A stretch of 25,659 nt of DNA from JBIIJL01 sp044233795 (lineage in GTDB: Bacteria; Pseudomonadota; Gammaproteobacteria; Legionellales; Legionellaceae). Positions 1 through 8,108 of the stretch are shown piece after piece; position 1 is the stretch's first letter; every line of letters begins with the position of its first letter. The stretch is from the NCBI GenBank assembly GCA_044233795.1, contig JBIIJL010000026.1, positions 1 through 25,659 on the forward strand, given 5' to 3'. The position numbers were made by a program, and so were the translations under genes. The notes under the pieces are model-generated. The model had not been told where the DNA came from. It did not search any database and saw only the letters and a program-made list of their open reading frames with translations.

Positions 1-1120
1 TAACTCTGACACTTCCTGCTTCACAAATCCGTGATTTGTCATTTCTATCAACATCAGTACACATGGTTAGTTCAGATGCTTCTTTCTCTGATTCAAGCAA
101 CACTTGGATGTTACGTGCATCTTCTATTGCATCAACACCACGTTTAATGGTTCCTGAAATCGGACAAGTTTCAACGCGAAGTCCATGAACTCGAACATAC
201 ATTTCAGGAGATGCACCTACTAAATATTCTCCATGCCCTAAATTAATAAAAAAGCCATATGGAGAAGGATTAACCTTGCGCATGCGATCAAAAATAACAG
301 AAGGATTTTCTTTGCAAGGAAGATGGAAAGTCTGGCTTAACACCGCCTCAAAAAGATCGCCACACCGAAAACGCTCTTTTGCCTCTTTAACCAATTTGGC
401 ATACTCACCTGGGGCATAATCAGAATACGCTGCAGTGACATCAGCTTGTGAGTAATTGACCGACACCCCGTCTCGCGCTAAACCCTGCGTAGTCTTTCCT
501 TGATATTGAAAATTGTATCGTCGAACGAAAGCTTCTTCTTTACGGTGATTCACCACAAAAATTTCATCTGGCAAATATAAAACCATATCCCGCTGTTCAA
601 TATCGCGCTGTTTATTGAGCTCAATCGTTTCAAATTGAAAAATCAAATCATACCCAAAAGCTCCATAAAGACCTAGATAGGGCTCATCCTCCGCCTTAAA
701 AAAATTCAACAATGCCCTGAGCACCATAAAAACAGATGGCTGATGACTTCGCTCTTCTTCACTAAATATCAACTCAATCTTGATGATTTGAAGATGAACT
801 TCATGTTCAGTCGTCTTTAACAAACGGGTGTGTTTTAAAGATGTAATCAAAGGCATTAGCATAGCAAGTATTGTCGCCCCTCGTGAATTAAGGGCTTCAA
901 AGTAGATTTCATCAGCCGCACAAGTCATAGCAAGTGGCGGATTATAAAAACCAATATCCCAGCAAGTATAACGCCCAGGATATTCAAAACTTGATGCAAA
1001 CAACGCCCCACGATGCGAATTTAATTTGTCTAATAAGGGGGTTATTGCATCACTATATAGTAGGACTTGTTGTTCAAACTCAATATGAACTCCTCCAAGT
1101 GTTTTAATCTGTTGCAACAT
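1..1120 (-). CDS. trpE: Anthranilate synthase, fused TrpE(G) type (5' part only)
   Basis: The gene starts at ATG 1120 behind an AAGGG Shine-Dalgarno and runs off the left edge after 373 codons. The family converts chorismate and glutamine to anthranilate, the first committed step of tryptophan synthesis. Visible in order are GRYTCWDIGFYNPP near the N-terminus, YGAFGYDLIFQFE, the chorismate-binding blocks NPSPYGFFINLG and GASPEM, then ETCPISGTIKRG and ELTMCTDVDRNDKSR. The N-terminal half, including the GAVFSSNYEYPGRYT-like opening, resembles the long rhizobial TrpE(G) fusions rather than E. coli TrpE. I therefore expect a fused TrpG glutaminase domain beyond the edge, but that part cannot be seen. 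The typical fusion is about 730 aa, so roughly half is missing because of the window boundary, not a mutation. A phenazine-type chorismate enzyme is the main alternative. Confidence 0.88.
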   Translation of the reverse strand, partial: MLQQIKTLGGVHIEFEQQVLLYSDAITPLLDKLNSHRGALFASSFEYPGRYTCWDIGFYNPPLAMTCAADEIYFEALNSRGATILAMLMPLITSLKHTRLLKTTEHEVHLQIIKIELIFSEEERSHQPSVFMVLRALLNFFKAEDEPYLGLYGAFGYDLIFQFETIELNKQRDIEQRDMVLYLPDEIFVVNHRKEEAFVRRYNFQYQGKTTQGLARDGVSVNYSQADVTAAYSDYAPGEYAKLVKEAKERFRCGDLFEAVLSQTFHLPCKENPSVIFDRMRKVNPSPYGFFINLGHGEYLVGASPEMYVRVHGLRVETCPISGTIKRGVDAIEDARNIQVLLESEKEASELTMCTDVDRNDKSRICEAGSVRV

Positions 1121-1158
1121 AAAATCAGGACCCTTAAAAAAAACGCTACATTTCGCCC

Positions 1159-1186
1159 ATTCTACTGTAAAATGCCTCTACTGCAA
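1159..1186 (-). promoter_or_regulatory. Sigma-70-like promoter for trpE(G)
   Basis: Read on the minus strand, a -35 box TTGCAG (1181-1186) and a -10 box TAGAAT (1159-1164) are separated by 16 bp. Transcription would start near 1152, leaving a leader of only about 30 nt before the trpE ATG. That is too short for a leader-peptide attenuator. A weaker candidate for gatC lies on the plus strand of the same gap (TAAAAT at 1168-1173, no good -35). Confidence 0.5.
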
Positions 1187-1204
1187 TGTTTAATTGAGTG
1201 AATA

Positions 1205-1501
1205 ATGACCACCTCTCTTGAAGAATTAAGCAATATCGCAGCCTTGGCTCATCTTGAAATAGACGACCAAGGTCGACAACAATTAGCCCTCGATTTGAAT
1301 GAAATGATGGCATTCGTCCAACATTTATGCATAATAGATACTCAAAACAACACCCCGCTTCTTCATCCGCTTGACCTGGTGCAACCCTTAAGACAAGACA
1401 TCCTCACTGAACAAAATTGTCTGACCCAATTGGCAAAGCTTGCCCCTAAATTTGAAGATGGCCTCTATTTAGTTCCAAAAGTCATTGATACTGGGAAATA
1501 A
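1205..1501 (+). CDS. gatC: Asp/Glu-tRNA amidotransferase subunit C
   Basis: This 98-residue protein has the usual GatC length and opening (LEELSNIAALAHLEI) and a C-terminal stretch with the typical FEDGLYLVPKV ending. GatC wraps around GatA and GatB and stabilises the GatCAB complex, which converts Glu-tRNA(Gln) or Asp-tRNA(Asn) to the amidated forms in the cytoplasm. It is the first gene of gatCAB, with gatA beginning 4 nt after its stop. The ATG has only a weak purine-rich stretch upstream. The start is supported by family alignment rather than by a strong ribosome site. Confidence 0.95.
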   Translation: MTTSLEELSNIAALAHLEIDDQGRQQLALDLNEMMAFVQHLCIIDTQNNTPLLHPLDLVQPLRQDILTEQNCLTQLAKLAPKFEDGLYLVPKVIDTGK

Positions 1502-1505
1502 GCTC

Positions 1506-2963
1506 ATGCACAACCTCAAACTCTGCGAGTTAATCAATGGCCTTCACAAACGAGATTTTTCAAGCCAGGAATTAACAGCGCATTATCTTGGCAGAATCAA
1601 CAAAAACAAGACGTTAAATGCCTTTATCTCGCTTGACGAAGAACATGCCTTAAAAACATCGGCGCATGCCGACCAATTACTTCAAAAAGGTCAAGGAAAA
1701 AGACTCACTGGCATTCCCATGGCTCATAAAGACATTTTTTGCACAAAGCGTATGCCTACCACCTGTGGCTCAAAAATGCTGGCAAATTTCCACTCACCTT
1801 ATAATGCTACAGTTGTAGAAAAATTAGATCTTGAGGGGGCCATACTACTTGGCAAAACCAACATGGATGAATTTGCAATGGGCTCATCGAACGAAACAAG
1901 TCATTTCGGCCCAGTTCAGAACCCTTGGAATTTGGCACATGTCCCTGGAGGCTCATCAGGTGGTTCAGCTTCAGCAGTGGCAGCCTCGCTGATTCCTTTT
2001 GCAACAGGATCTGATACGGGAGGATCCGTAAGACAACCCGCAGCATTTTGTGGTATATCGGGAATGAAACCCACTTACGGTCTTGTTTCTCGTTATGGGA
2101 TGGTAGCTTACGCATCAAGCCTTGATCAGGCCGGTATATTTGCCCCAAGTGTTGAAGATTTGTCGATTGTTCTTGAAGCAATCGCAGGCTTCGACCCATT
2201 AGATTCAACCTCAGCAAACAGAAACATTCCTCATTACTTCAGTCAATTAAACCAATCTATTGACTCCATGAAAATCGGTTTACCTAGCTGTTTTTTTAAC
2301 AAGGATTTAACTGAGGATATCCAGCACGCTTTAGAAGAAGCTATCAAAATATTCGAAAAAGCAGGCGCTCATATCGTACCAATTAAACTCTCGTTGCAAG
2401 ACCTTTGGCTACCTTGTTATTACATACTCGCCTGCGCAGAAGCTTCTTCTAACCTTTCTCGCTATGATGGCATCAGATTTGGCTATCGAACATCTTCTGC
2501 CAAGACCTTAGAAGAACTCATCAAACGAAGTCGTCAAGAAGGTTTTGGAGTCGAAGTCAAAAGAAGAATACTAACGGGCACCCATGTTTTATCGTCAGGC
2601 TACTTTGATGACTATTTTGTAAAAGCACAAAAAATAAGACGTATGATTCAAAATGAACTGCTCGATGCCTTTAACACTGTCGATGTCATACTCGGCCCCA
2701 CAACGCCCAGCACTGCATTTAAAATCGGCGAAAAACAATCTCCTACACAAAGTTATTTAGCCGATATCTTTACAGTCCCAGCAAACCTTGCAGGACTTCC
2801 TGCGATATCTTTACCCGCAGGCTTGAGCCAAGGGCTTCCTATCGGGCTGCAATTGACAGCTTCTCATTTTAATGAAATCTCCTTATTCGCTCTTGGCCAC
2901 TATTATCAACAAGTAACAACCTGGCATCAGCAAAAACCTGATGCGATACGAGGTGAAAAATGA
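1506..2963 (+). CDS. gatA: Asp/Glu-tRNA amidotransferase subunit A (glutaminase/amidase)
   Basis: GatA is the amidase subunit that releases ammonia from glutamine for the GatB active site. I start it at ATG 1506 (485 aa), with GGGA about 9 nt upstream and a family-typical N-terminus (MHNLKLCELI). An in-frame TTG at 1485 would extend into gatC and is less likely. The amidase-signature Ser-cisSer-Lys triad is complete: Lys75 in MAHKDIF, Ser150 in PGGSSGGS and Ser174 in GGSVRQPAA. The spacing (75 and 24 residues) matches what I recall for characterised GatA. The stop overlaps the gatB start as ATGA, indicating translational coupling. Confidence 0.97.
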   Translation: MHNLKLCELINGLHKRDFSSQELTAHYLGRINKNKTLNAFISLDEEHALKTSAHADQLLQKGQGKRLTGIPMAHKDIFCTKRMPTTCGSKMLANFHSPYNATVVEKLDLEGAILLGKTNMDEFAMGSSNETSHFGPVQNPWNLAHVPGGSSGGSASAVAASLIPFATGSDTGGSVRQPAAFCGISGMKPTYGLVSRYGMVAYASSLDQAGIFAPSVEDLSIVLEAIAGFDPLDSTSANRNIPHYFSQLNQSIDSMKIGLPSCFFNKDLTEDIQHALEEAIKIFEKAGAHIVPIKLSLQDLWLPCYYILACAEASSNLSRYDGIRFGYRTSSAKTLEELIKRSRQEGFGVEVKRRILTGTHVLSSGYFDDYFVKAQKIRRMIQNELLDAFNTVDVILGPTTPSTAFKIGEKQSPTQSYLADIFTVPANLAGLPAISLPAGLSQGLPIGLQLTASHFNEISLFALGHYYQQVTTWHQQKPDAIRGEK

Positions 2964-4387
2964 GCTTTCAAACAGTCATCGGTCTTGAAGTTCACGCTCA
3001 ATTAAATACCAAATCAAAATTATTTTCAGGCCAAGCTACAACATTTGGCGCCGCTGCAAATACACAAACCTCTTTTGTTGATGCGGGTCTTCCTGGCGTT
3101 TTACCTGTCTTAAATCAGCAAGCCGTCAATATGGCTATCCAATTTGGTCTAGCTATCAATGCAACAATCAATGATTTGTCATATTTTGAACGAAAAAACT
3201 ATTTTTACCCAGACTTGCCTAAAGGATATCAAATCAGTCAATTTCAGCGCCCTATTGTAGGCATGGGATCATTATTGATTGATGGAAACAAAACTGTGAC
3301 TATCATACGGGCCCATCTTGAAGAAGACGCTGGAAAATCCATTCACGACTTATATCCTCATGAAACAGGTATTGATCTTAATCGAGCAGGAACACCTTTA
3401 CTCGAGATAGTGACAAGCCCTTGCCTTTATTCAGCATCTGAGGCCATTGTCTATCTTAAAACGCTACACCAATTATTGCGATTTTTAGATATTTGTGACG
3501 GTAACATGCAAGAAGGATCTTTTCGTTGTGATGTAAACCTATCTCTTCGACCAGAGGGGAGTGATACCCTTGGGGTAAGAACAGAACTTAAAAATTTAAA
3601 TTCATTTCGATTTATCGAAAAAGCGATTCATGTTGAGCAAGAGCGACACCGAGAAATGTTATCAAATGGCGAGAAGATAGCTCAAGAAACTCGTCTATAT
3701 TGTCCAAACACCAATAAAACAGAAGTAATCCGTCTAAAGGAAAACGAAAACGATTATCGCTATTTCCCAGATCCAGATCTTCTTCCTATTAAGATCAGTG
3801 ACAATACACTTAAACAAATTAAAGCAAGCATGCCAATTCTGCCATCTGTAATACAAAAAGCTTTACGTGAGAATGATGCACTTAAAGATGACGATATTGA
3901 CTTTTTATTAACCACTCCAGCCCATGTTGGTTTTTACCATAAAGTAAAAACTATCACGAGCGCATCTCCCCTATCGATTGTAAACTGGCTAAAAGGACCT
4001 TATAGCGCACTACTCAATGAACAAAATTGCACCTTTTCAGCCCCCCCAGTATCTGCAAAAATCATAGCAAAATTACTAAAGCTTCTTGATGATAAGAACC
4101 TATCTTCAAAACTTGCCAAAAATATCATGTTTGATTTAGTCACAACAAATAAATCGTTTGAGGAGCTCGTCGCTCAAATCAATTTTAAGCCCGAAACTGA
4201 TAACGATAAGATTAAGGCCATCGCCTTAGCAACTATCCAAAAACATCCGGAGCAAGTTAAGGATTTTCATTCTGGAAAAGAAAAAATATTGTCTTTTTTT
4301 ATAGGACAAGTCATGAAAGAAACCAAAGGACAAGGTTCTCCTGAAACAATTAATGCTATCGTACGTGAGTTACTTAAGAACAACTAG
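2960..4387 (+). CDS. gatB: Asp/Glu-tRNA amidotransferase subunit B
   Basis: GatB binds the misacylated tRNA, activates the side-chain carboxylate with ATP and transfers ammonia to it. The 475-aa protein opens with VIGLEVHAQLNTKSKLFSG and carries LPKGYQISQFQRP, LEEDAGKSIHD, DLNRAGTPLLEIV and YFPDPDLLP, all GatB landmarks. The C-terminal about 150 residues form the helical/YqeY-like tRNA-binding tail and end with GQVMKETKGQGSPETIN. The gene overlaps gatA by 4 nt. A complete gatCAB implies that Gln-tRNA, Asn-tRNA or both are made by the indirect route. Which one depends on whether glnS and asnS exist elsewhere in the genome. Confidence 0.97.
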   Translation: MSFQTVIGLEVHAQLNTKSKLFSGQATTFGAAANTQTSFVDAGLPGVLPVLNQQAVNMAIQFGLAINATINDLSYFERKNYFYPDLPKGYQISQFQRPIVGMGSLLIDGNKTVTIIRAHLEEDAGKSIHDLYPHETGIDLNRAGTPLLEIVTSPCLYSASEAIVYLKTLHQLLRFLDICDGNMQEGSFRCDVNLSLRPEGSDTLGVRTELKNLNSFRFIEKAIHVEQERHREMLSNGEKIAQETRLYCPNTNKTEVIRLKENENDYRYFPDPDLLPIKISDNTLKQIKASMPILPSVIQKALRENDALKDDDIDFLLTTPAHVGFYHKVKTITSASPLSIVNWLKGPYSALLNEQNCTFSAPPVSAKIIAKLLKLLDDKNLSSKLAKNIMFDLVTTNKSFEELVAQINFKPETDNDKIKAIALATIQKHPEQVKDFHSGKEKILSFFIGQVMKETKGQGSPETINAIVRELLKNN

Positions 4388-4399
4388 GTATCGTACCTA
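4385..4399. other. Short perfect hairpin at the gatB stop codon
   Basis: TAGGTA and TACCTA are separated by TCG, forming a 6-bp stem with a 3-nt loop whose first three bases are the gatB stop codon. No T-run follows, so it is not a standard intrinsic terminator. It lies in the 25-bp convergent gap between gatB and the cptA-like gene and might weakly mark the transcript end. It could equally be chance. Confidence 0.3.
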
Positions 4400-4412
4400 A
4401 CATTGACTTTGT

Positions 4413-4826
4413 TCATCTTGCCCGAAATGAAATGTATTTTATAAAACGAAACTGCGCTTTAGTGATCTGATCATTAAAGACCACTAGCGTTAATTTGGAA
4501 CTATCAGACTTTAAAGTCAACAAAAAAAACAATCCCGCTCTAAATGTAACCTCTCCTTTCTGATATTTTTGCTCAAGTCCCTCAACATCGATTAGCCACC
4601 AAAAGCCCTCTCGGTAAGATAATTGAAGATATTTAGATTGCGGCTTTGGATAGCGACATATAGAATACAACCCCCAAAACAATACCACCGTGAAAGCAAC
4701 CTTAACGATCGACAACAAAGCGCTCTGCCAAACGATAAAAAAACCCAATGCCTCAAACAGCAACATTATCTTAAAATAGTCGCTTGAAATCCTAAAAATT
4801 ATCTTGGTGTCTGATGAGGTCAACAA
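4413..4826 (-). CDS. YgfX/CptA-like inner-membrane protein
   Basis: The protein is about 137 aa, with two adjacent hydrophobic segments near the N-terminus (around residues 20-55) and a mostly beta-type C-terminal half. This is the architecture of the YgfX/CptA family. Identification rests mainly on size, topology and its place directly after sdhE, as in Enterobacteria; sequence identity is low. YgfX was described as the toxin partner of SdhE/CptB, reported to affect cytoskeletal proteins, though that interpretation is debated. The start is uncertain. Tandem TTG codons (4826, 4823) overlap the sdhE 3' end by up to 35 nt, while the first ATG (4766) would cut into the first membrane segment. 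Overlap plus a non-ATG start suggests translation coupled to sdhE. Confidence 0.7.
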   Translation of the reverse strand: MLTSSDTKIIFRISSDYFKIMLLFEALGFFIVWQSALLSIVKVAFTVVLFWGLYSICRYPKPQSKYLQLSYREGFWWLIDVEGLEQKYQKGEVTFRAGLFFLLTLKSDSSKLTLVVFNDQITKAQFRFIKYISFRAR

Positions 4827-5043
4827 TATCCATTAACTCCCTATTCATAGGACTTTCATATCCCATAAACCATGCATATAAATCAGGATCTGGAGACGTT
4901 AATAAACTCTCGAAGGATACCAAATCTTGTTCAGATAAAGTCTCTAAGTGTTTTTTTGAGAATTTTTCTAAGATTAAATCTAACTCCAACATGCCTCGCC
5001 TACAATGCCAATTGATTTTTGCTTTTCTTTCTGGTGTTAACAT
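4792..5043 (-). CDS. sdhE: SdhE/CptB, succinate dehydrogenase flavinylation factor
   Basis: SdhE helps attach FAD covalently to the SdhA subunit of succinate dehydrogenase (and FrdA of fumarate reductase). The 83-aa protein has the defining RRGMLELD motif at residues 15-22 with the invariant RG pair. It also has DPDLYAWFMG at about residues 52-61, matching the E. coli DPDLFNWLM block. The ATG at 5043 has AAGAGAG about 6 nt upstream. The gene leads a two-gene unit with the overlapping cptA-like gene and is divergent from ygfZ, the same arrangement as in E. coli. Confidence 0.93.
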   Translation of the reverse strand: MLTPERKAKINWHCRRGMLELDLILEKFSKKHLETLSEQDLVSFESLLTSPDPDLYAWFMGYESPMNRELMDIVDLIRHQDNF

Positions 5044-5059
5044 GTTGGCTCTCTTAGTA

Positions 5060-5087
5060 TTAACTTTTTAACATTAGATGCTACACT
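5060..5087 (+). promoter_or_regulatory. Possible ygfZ promoter
   Basis: TTAACT (5060-5065) and TACACT (5082-5087) are 16 bp apart in the 74-bp sdhE-ygfZ divergent gap, about 30 nt before the ygfZ ATG. The match to sigma-70 boxes is moderate only. On the opposite strand TTGTTG with TAGCAT at 18 bp could serve sdhE. Confidence 0.3.
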
Positions 5088-5117
5088 AGCCCATCATAAA
5101 ACAACAAGCATTTAGCT

Positions 5118-6101
5118 ATGACTTCATTTAGCCATTTTTCTGTCAACTCTCGTCCTTATTCTTACCTAGATTCGTTATCCATTGAATTATATTTTGATAA
5201 AAAGAAGAATTATTTGTTTGATCTATCCTATATGGGTCTTATCAATATCGATGGTGAACGTGCATTAGACTTCCTTCAAGGACAGTTTACCACGGATGTC
5301 AGGGAAGTGAAGCAAACGTTGATGCGGCCTGGGGCTCTTTGTAACCTTCAGGGACGTATTTTAGCTTTGGCTGACATTTTGCAAAATACTGCCTCTCAAT
5401 ACTCGCTCACGTTACCACTTGATCTCGTATCAAAAACACTCAGTTCACTTGAAAAAGTTGCTTTGCTTTCCCGGGTTAAAATATCCCCGTTAACAGATGT
5501 AAAAATTCTCGGATTTTATTTACAAAATCCACAAGATATTTCGCCAAACCACCTGCCACTTCCATCTGAACAATACGCTGTAGCACAAAGCCCAAACCTT
5601 ACTTGCTATGCAATAGCAGAGCAATTATATTTAATTTTGGTTCCAAAAGAGCACCTCCCCAACCTTCAGCATGAGTTTATTGAACACCATCAATTCAGAG
5701 GGTCTCTTGCATGGCATCTTCTGAAACTTCAACATAACCTTGTTGAAATTTATCCTGAAAGTCGCAGTTTATTTTTGCCACATCGCCTAAGCCTCCACCT
5801 TAATCCAACCATTAGTTTTAATAAGGGTTGCTATAAGGGACAAGAAATCATCGCAAGAACACAATATCGCGCAAAACTTAAACATACATTCAGAAACTTC
5901 ATCATAAAAACACCTAACACCCTTCGTTCAGGACTTGCGCTTTATGCTCAAAATGGTAAGCAAGAGGTTGGAGAAATCATTGATTATTCTCCACTTGGAG
6001 AAAATCAATCGCTTATTTCAACAAGCATTTATATTGAATATCCCAAGATGGTATACCTTCAAGAAAATAGCGACCCTATAAATCTTGACGAAGTTCTTTG
6101 A
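5118..6101 (+). CDS. ygfZ: YgfZ, folate-binding protein for Fe-S enzyme maintenance
   Basis: YgfZ is a folate-dependent protein of the GcvT-like fold that supports repair or maturation of certain Fe-S enzymes, including the tRNA-modifying MiaB. The 327-aa protein shows the N-terminal block DFLQGQFTTDV (about residues 51-61). It also carries the family signature KGCYKGQEI at 236-244 with the conserved Cys238. The start at ATG 5118 has only a poor ribosome site. The first 30 residues are not conserved, so the start could lie slightly downstream. Its last 26 nt overlap the 3' end of tadA on the other strand. Neighbouring sdhE also serves a redox enzyme, matching the E. coli neighbourhood. Confidence 0.93.
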   Translation: MTSFSHFSVNSRPYSYLDSLSIELYFDKKKNYLFDLSYMGLINIDGERALDFLQGQFTTDVREVKQTLMRPGALCNLQGRILALADILQNTASQYSLTLPLDLVSKTLSSLEKVALLSRVKISPLTDVKILGFYLQNPQDISPNHLPLPSEQYAVAQSPNLTCYAIAEQLYLILVPKEHLPNLQHEFIEHHQFRGSLAWHLLKLQHNLVEIYPESRSLFLPHRLSLHLNPTISFNKGCYKGQEIIARTQYRAKLKHTFRNFIIKTPNTLRSGLALYAQNGKQEVGEIIDYSPLGENQSLISTSIYIEYPKMVYLQENSDPINLDEVL

Positions 6102-6540
6102 AAAAATCAGATAACAGTGTACTGCATTCATGCTGCATCGGTCCTTCGTCAAGGATGATGCGATGATTTAGCAAAGTCCCATCCATTAAGTTATAAATCG
6201 AGCCCGCCGCACCCGCTTTAAAATCACGGGTCGCATACACAAGCCTTTTTATTCTTGCATGCACCAAAGCACCTGCACACATTGAGCAAGGCTCAAGAGT
6301 GACATAAAGCGTTGTATTCAAAAGACGATGATTTTTCTTGAGTTTTGCAGCGTCTCTAACGGCTTGGATTTCAGCGTGTAAGGTAGGATCGTTGTTTTCA
6401 ATCACCTGGTTAAACCCACGCCCAATGATTTCTCCAGACGCATCAACCAACACTGCCCCAACCGGAACCTCACCCTGCTTTCTGGCCATTTGTGCTAACA
6501 AAAAGGCTTCTTTCATAAAATAATGATCGTTCATTCCCAT
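6076..6540 (-). CDS. tadA: tRNA-specific adenosine deaminase TadA
   Basis: TadA deaminates the wobble adenosine (A34) of tRNA-Arg(ACG) to inosine. The 154-aa protein has the cytidine/adenosine deaminase zinc site: HAEI with His55 and catalytic Glu57, and PCSMC with Cys85 and Cys88. It also shows the TadA-typical EVPVGAVLV and LSDFFKELR segments. Two starts are possible: ATG 6540, overlapping guaA by 10 nt, and ATG 6534, whose first bases form an ATGA overlap with the guaA stop. Both imply coupling to guaA. The last seven codons plus the stop overlap ygfZ tail-to-tail. Confidence 0.96.
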   Translation of the reverse strand: MGMNDHYFMKEAFLLAQMARKQGEVPVGAVLVDASGEIIGRGFNQVIENNDPTLHAEIQAVRDAAKLKKNHRLLNTTLYVTLEPCSMCAGALVHARIKRLVYATRDFKAGAAGSIYNLMDGTLLNHRIILDEGPMQHECSTLLSDFFKELRQDL

Positions 6541-8108
6541 TCTATTGTAGCAGGAGGTTTTCCAGAGATATCATAAACGACACGCGAAACACCTTTGATT
6601 TCGTTGATAATACGATTGGATACTTTGCCCAAAAATTCCCAGGGCAAATGAGCCCAAACAGCTGTCATAAAGTCTACTGTTTCAACAGCCCTTAGACAAA
6701 TAACATGATCATAGCGTCGTCCATCACCCATTACCCCGACACTTTTAACAGGCAAAAAAACGGCAAACGCTTGGCTCACTTTTTGATACAAACCTGCTTG
6801 ATGCAATTCATCGATAAAAATATCATCGGCTTTTCTTAAAATATCCGCGTACTCTTTTTTAACTAACCCCAAAATTCGAACGCCAAGTCCTGGGCCTGGA
6901 AAAGGATGCCGATAGACCATCTCAGAGGGAAGACCAAGCTCCAAGCCAAGCTTTCGAACTTCGTCTTTAAACAACGATCGAATGGGTTCCAGTAATTTTA
7001 ACTTCATATGCTTTGGTAAACCTGCAACATTATGATGTGACTTTATCACCTCTGAGGCACTATTGGCGCTTGTTGCAGCAGATTCAATCACATCTGGGTA
7101 GATCGTTCCTTGAGCAAGCCAAGTAACACCTTCGATACGACTAGCTTCTTCATCAAATACTTCAATGAATGTTCGACCAATGATCTTTCGCTTCTGCTCT
7201 GGACAATTAACACCAGATAGTGCCTTCAGGAATTTATCTTCAGCCTCAACTGCGATGATATTGATACCCATGTTATCTTTAAACATTTTAAGCACATGTT
7301 GAGCTTCGTTTAGTCTAAGAAGCCCCGTATCAACAAAAACACAAACGAGGTTTTCGCCTATTGCTTTATGCAGTAGTGCTGCCACAACAGAAGAGTCAAC
7401 TCCACCTGAGAGCCCAAGCAGTACTTTTTCAGACCCTACATGATAGCGAATGGATTTAATCACCTCATCAGCAATTTGCTTTGGCCGCCAAGTGTTATTT
7501 GCACCACATATATTTAAAACGAATCGTTCAAGGATCCGCGCGCCTTGACGGGTATGGGTTACCTCAGGATGAAATTGTAAACCATACAGACGACGAGTTT
7601 CATCAGCCATGCCCGCAATTGGCGCATGTGTGGTATTACAGATAGCAGCAAAACCTGGTGGAAGTGACGTTACTTTGTCCCCATGACTCATCCAGACATC
7701 TAGTAACGCAGTACCATCTTCACTTACTTCATCTTCTATTTGACTTAATAGTGCACTCTTGCCGTGCAATTGTAATTTTGCATAACCAAACTCTCTTACA
7801 GCTGAACTTTCAACCCGTCCCCCCATTTGCTGGGCCATCGCTTGCATCCCATAACAAATCCCAAGCACCGGTACGCCCTCAGAAAATACCCAATCTGGTG
7901 CTTGTGGATTAACTTTTTCAGTTACCGTAGCAGGACCGCCTGACAAGATAAAACCACAAGGATCTAGTTTTTTTATAGCATCAACAGATGTATTAAAGTG
8001 AACAATTTCGCAATAAACACCTATTTCGCGCACTCGACGTCCTATAAGCTGCGTATATTGGGAACCGAAATCAAGAATAAGGATGGGACGCTGTTTAAGA
8101 CTAGTCAT
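6531..8108 (-). CDS. guaA: GMP synthase (glutamine-hydrolysing)
   Basis: GuaA converts XMP, ATP and glutamine to GMP. The 525-aa protein equals the E. coli length. The N-terminal class I glutaminase has Cys85 in LGICYGMQ, His180 in LQFHPEV and Glu182, one residue off the E. coli numbering. The ATP pyrophosphatase domain has the P-loop SGGVDSS at 234-240, and the dimerisation domain ends in ATIEWE. The ATG (8108) overlaps the end of guaB by 8 nt and the stop overlaps tadA, making a guaB-guaA-tadA unit. Nothing appears degraded. Confidence 0.98.
   Translation of the reverse strand: MTSLKQRPILILDFGSQYTQLIGRRVREIGVYCEIVHFNTSVDAIKKLDPCGFILSGGPATVTEKVNPQAPDWVFSEGVPVLGICYGMQAMAQQMGGRVESSAVREFGYAKLQLHGKSALLSQIEDEVSEDGTALLDVWMSHGDKVTSLPPGFAAICNTTHAPIAGMADETRRLYGLQFHPEVTHTRQGARILERFVLNICGANNTWRPKQIADEVIKSIRYHVGSEKVLLGLSGGVDSSVVAALLHKAIGENLVCVFVDTGLLRLNEAQHVLKMFKDNMGINIIAVEAEDKFLKALSGVNCPEQKRKIIGRTFIEVFDEEASRIEGVTWLAQGTIYPDVIESAATSANSASEVIKSHHNVAGLPKHMKLKLLEPIRSLFKDEVRKLGLELGLPSEMVYRHPFPGPGLGVRILGLVKKEYADILRKADDIFIDELHQAGLYQKVSQAFAVFLPVKSVGVMGDGRRYDHVICLRAVETVDFMTAVWAHLPWEFLGKVSNRIINEIKGVSRVVYDISGKPPATIEWE

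Noticed and set aside
1807..2217. 136-aa minus-strand frame inside gatA
   Set aside because: It lies entirely within the conserved amidase signature region of gatA and is a shadow of that coding sequence.
4413..5043. Calling sdhE-cptA a toxin-antitoxin defence module
   Set aside because: SdhE has an established role in flavinylation, the toxin role of the partner is debated, and nothing else nearby suggests defence.
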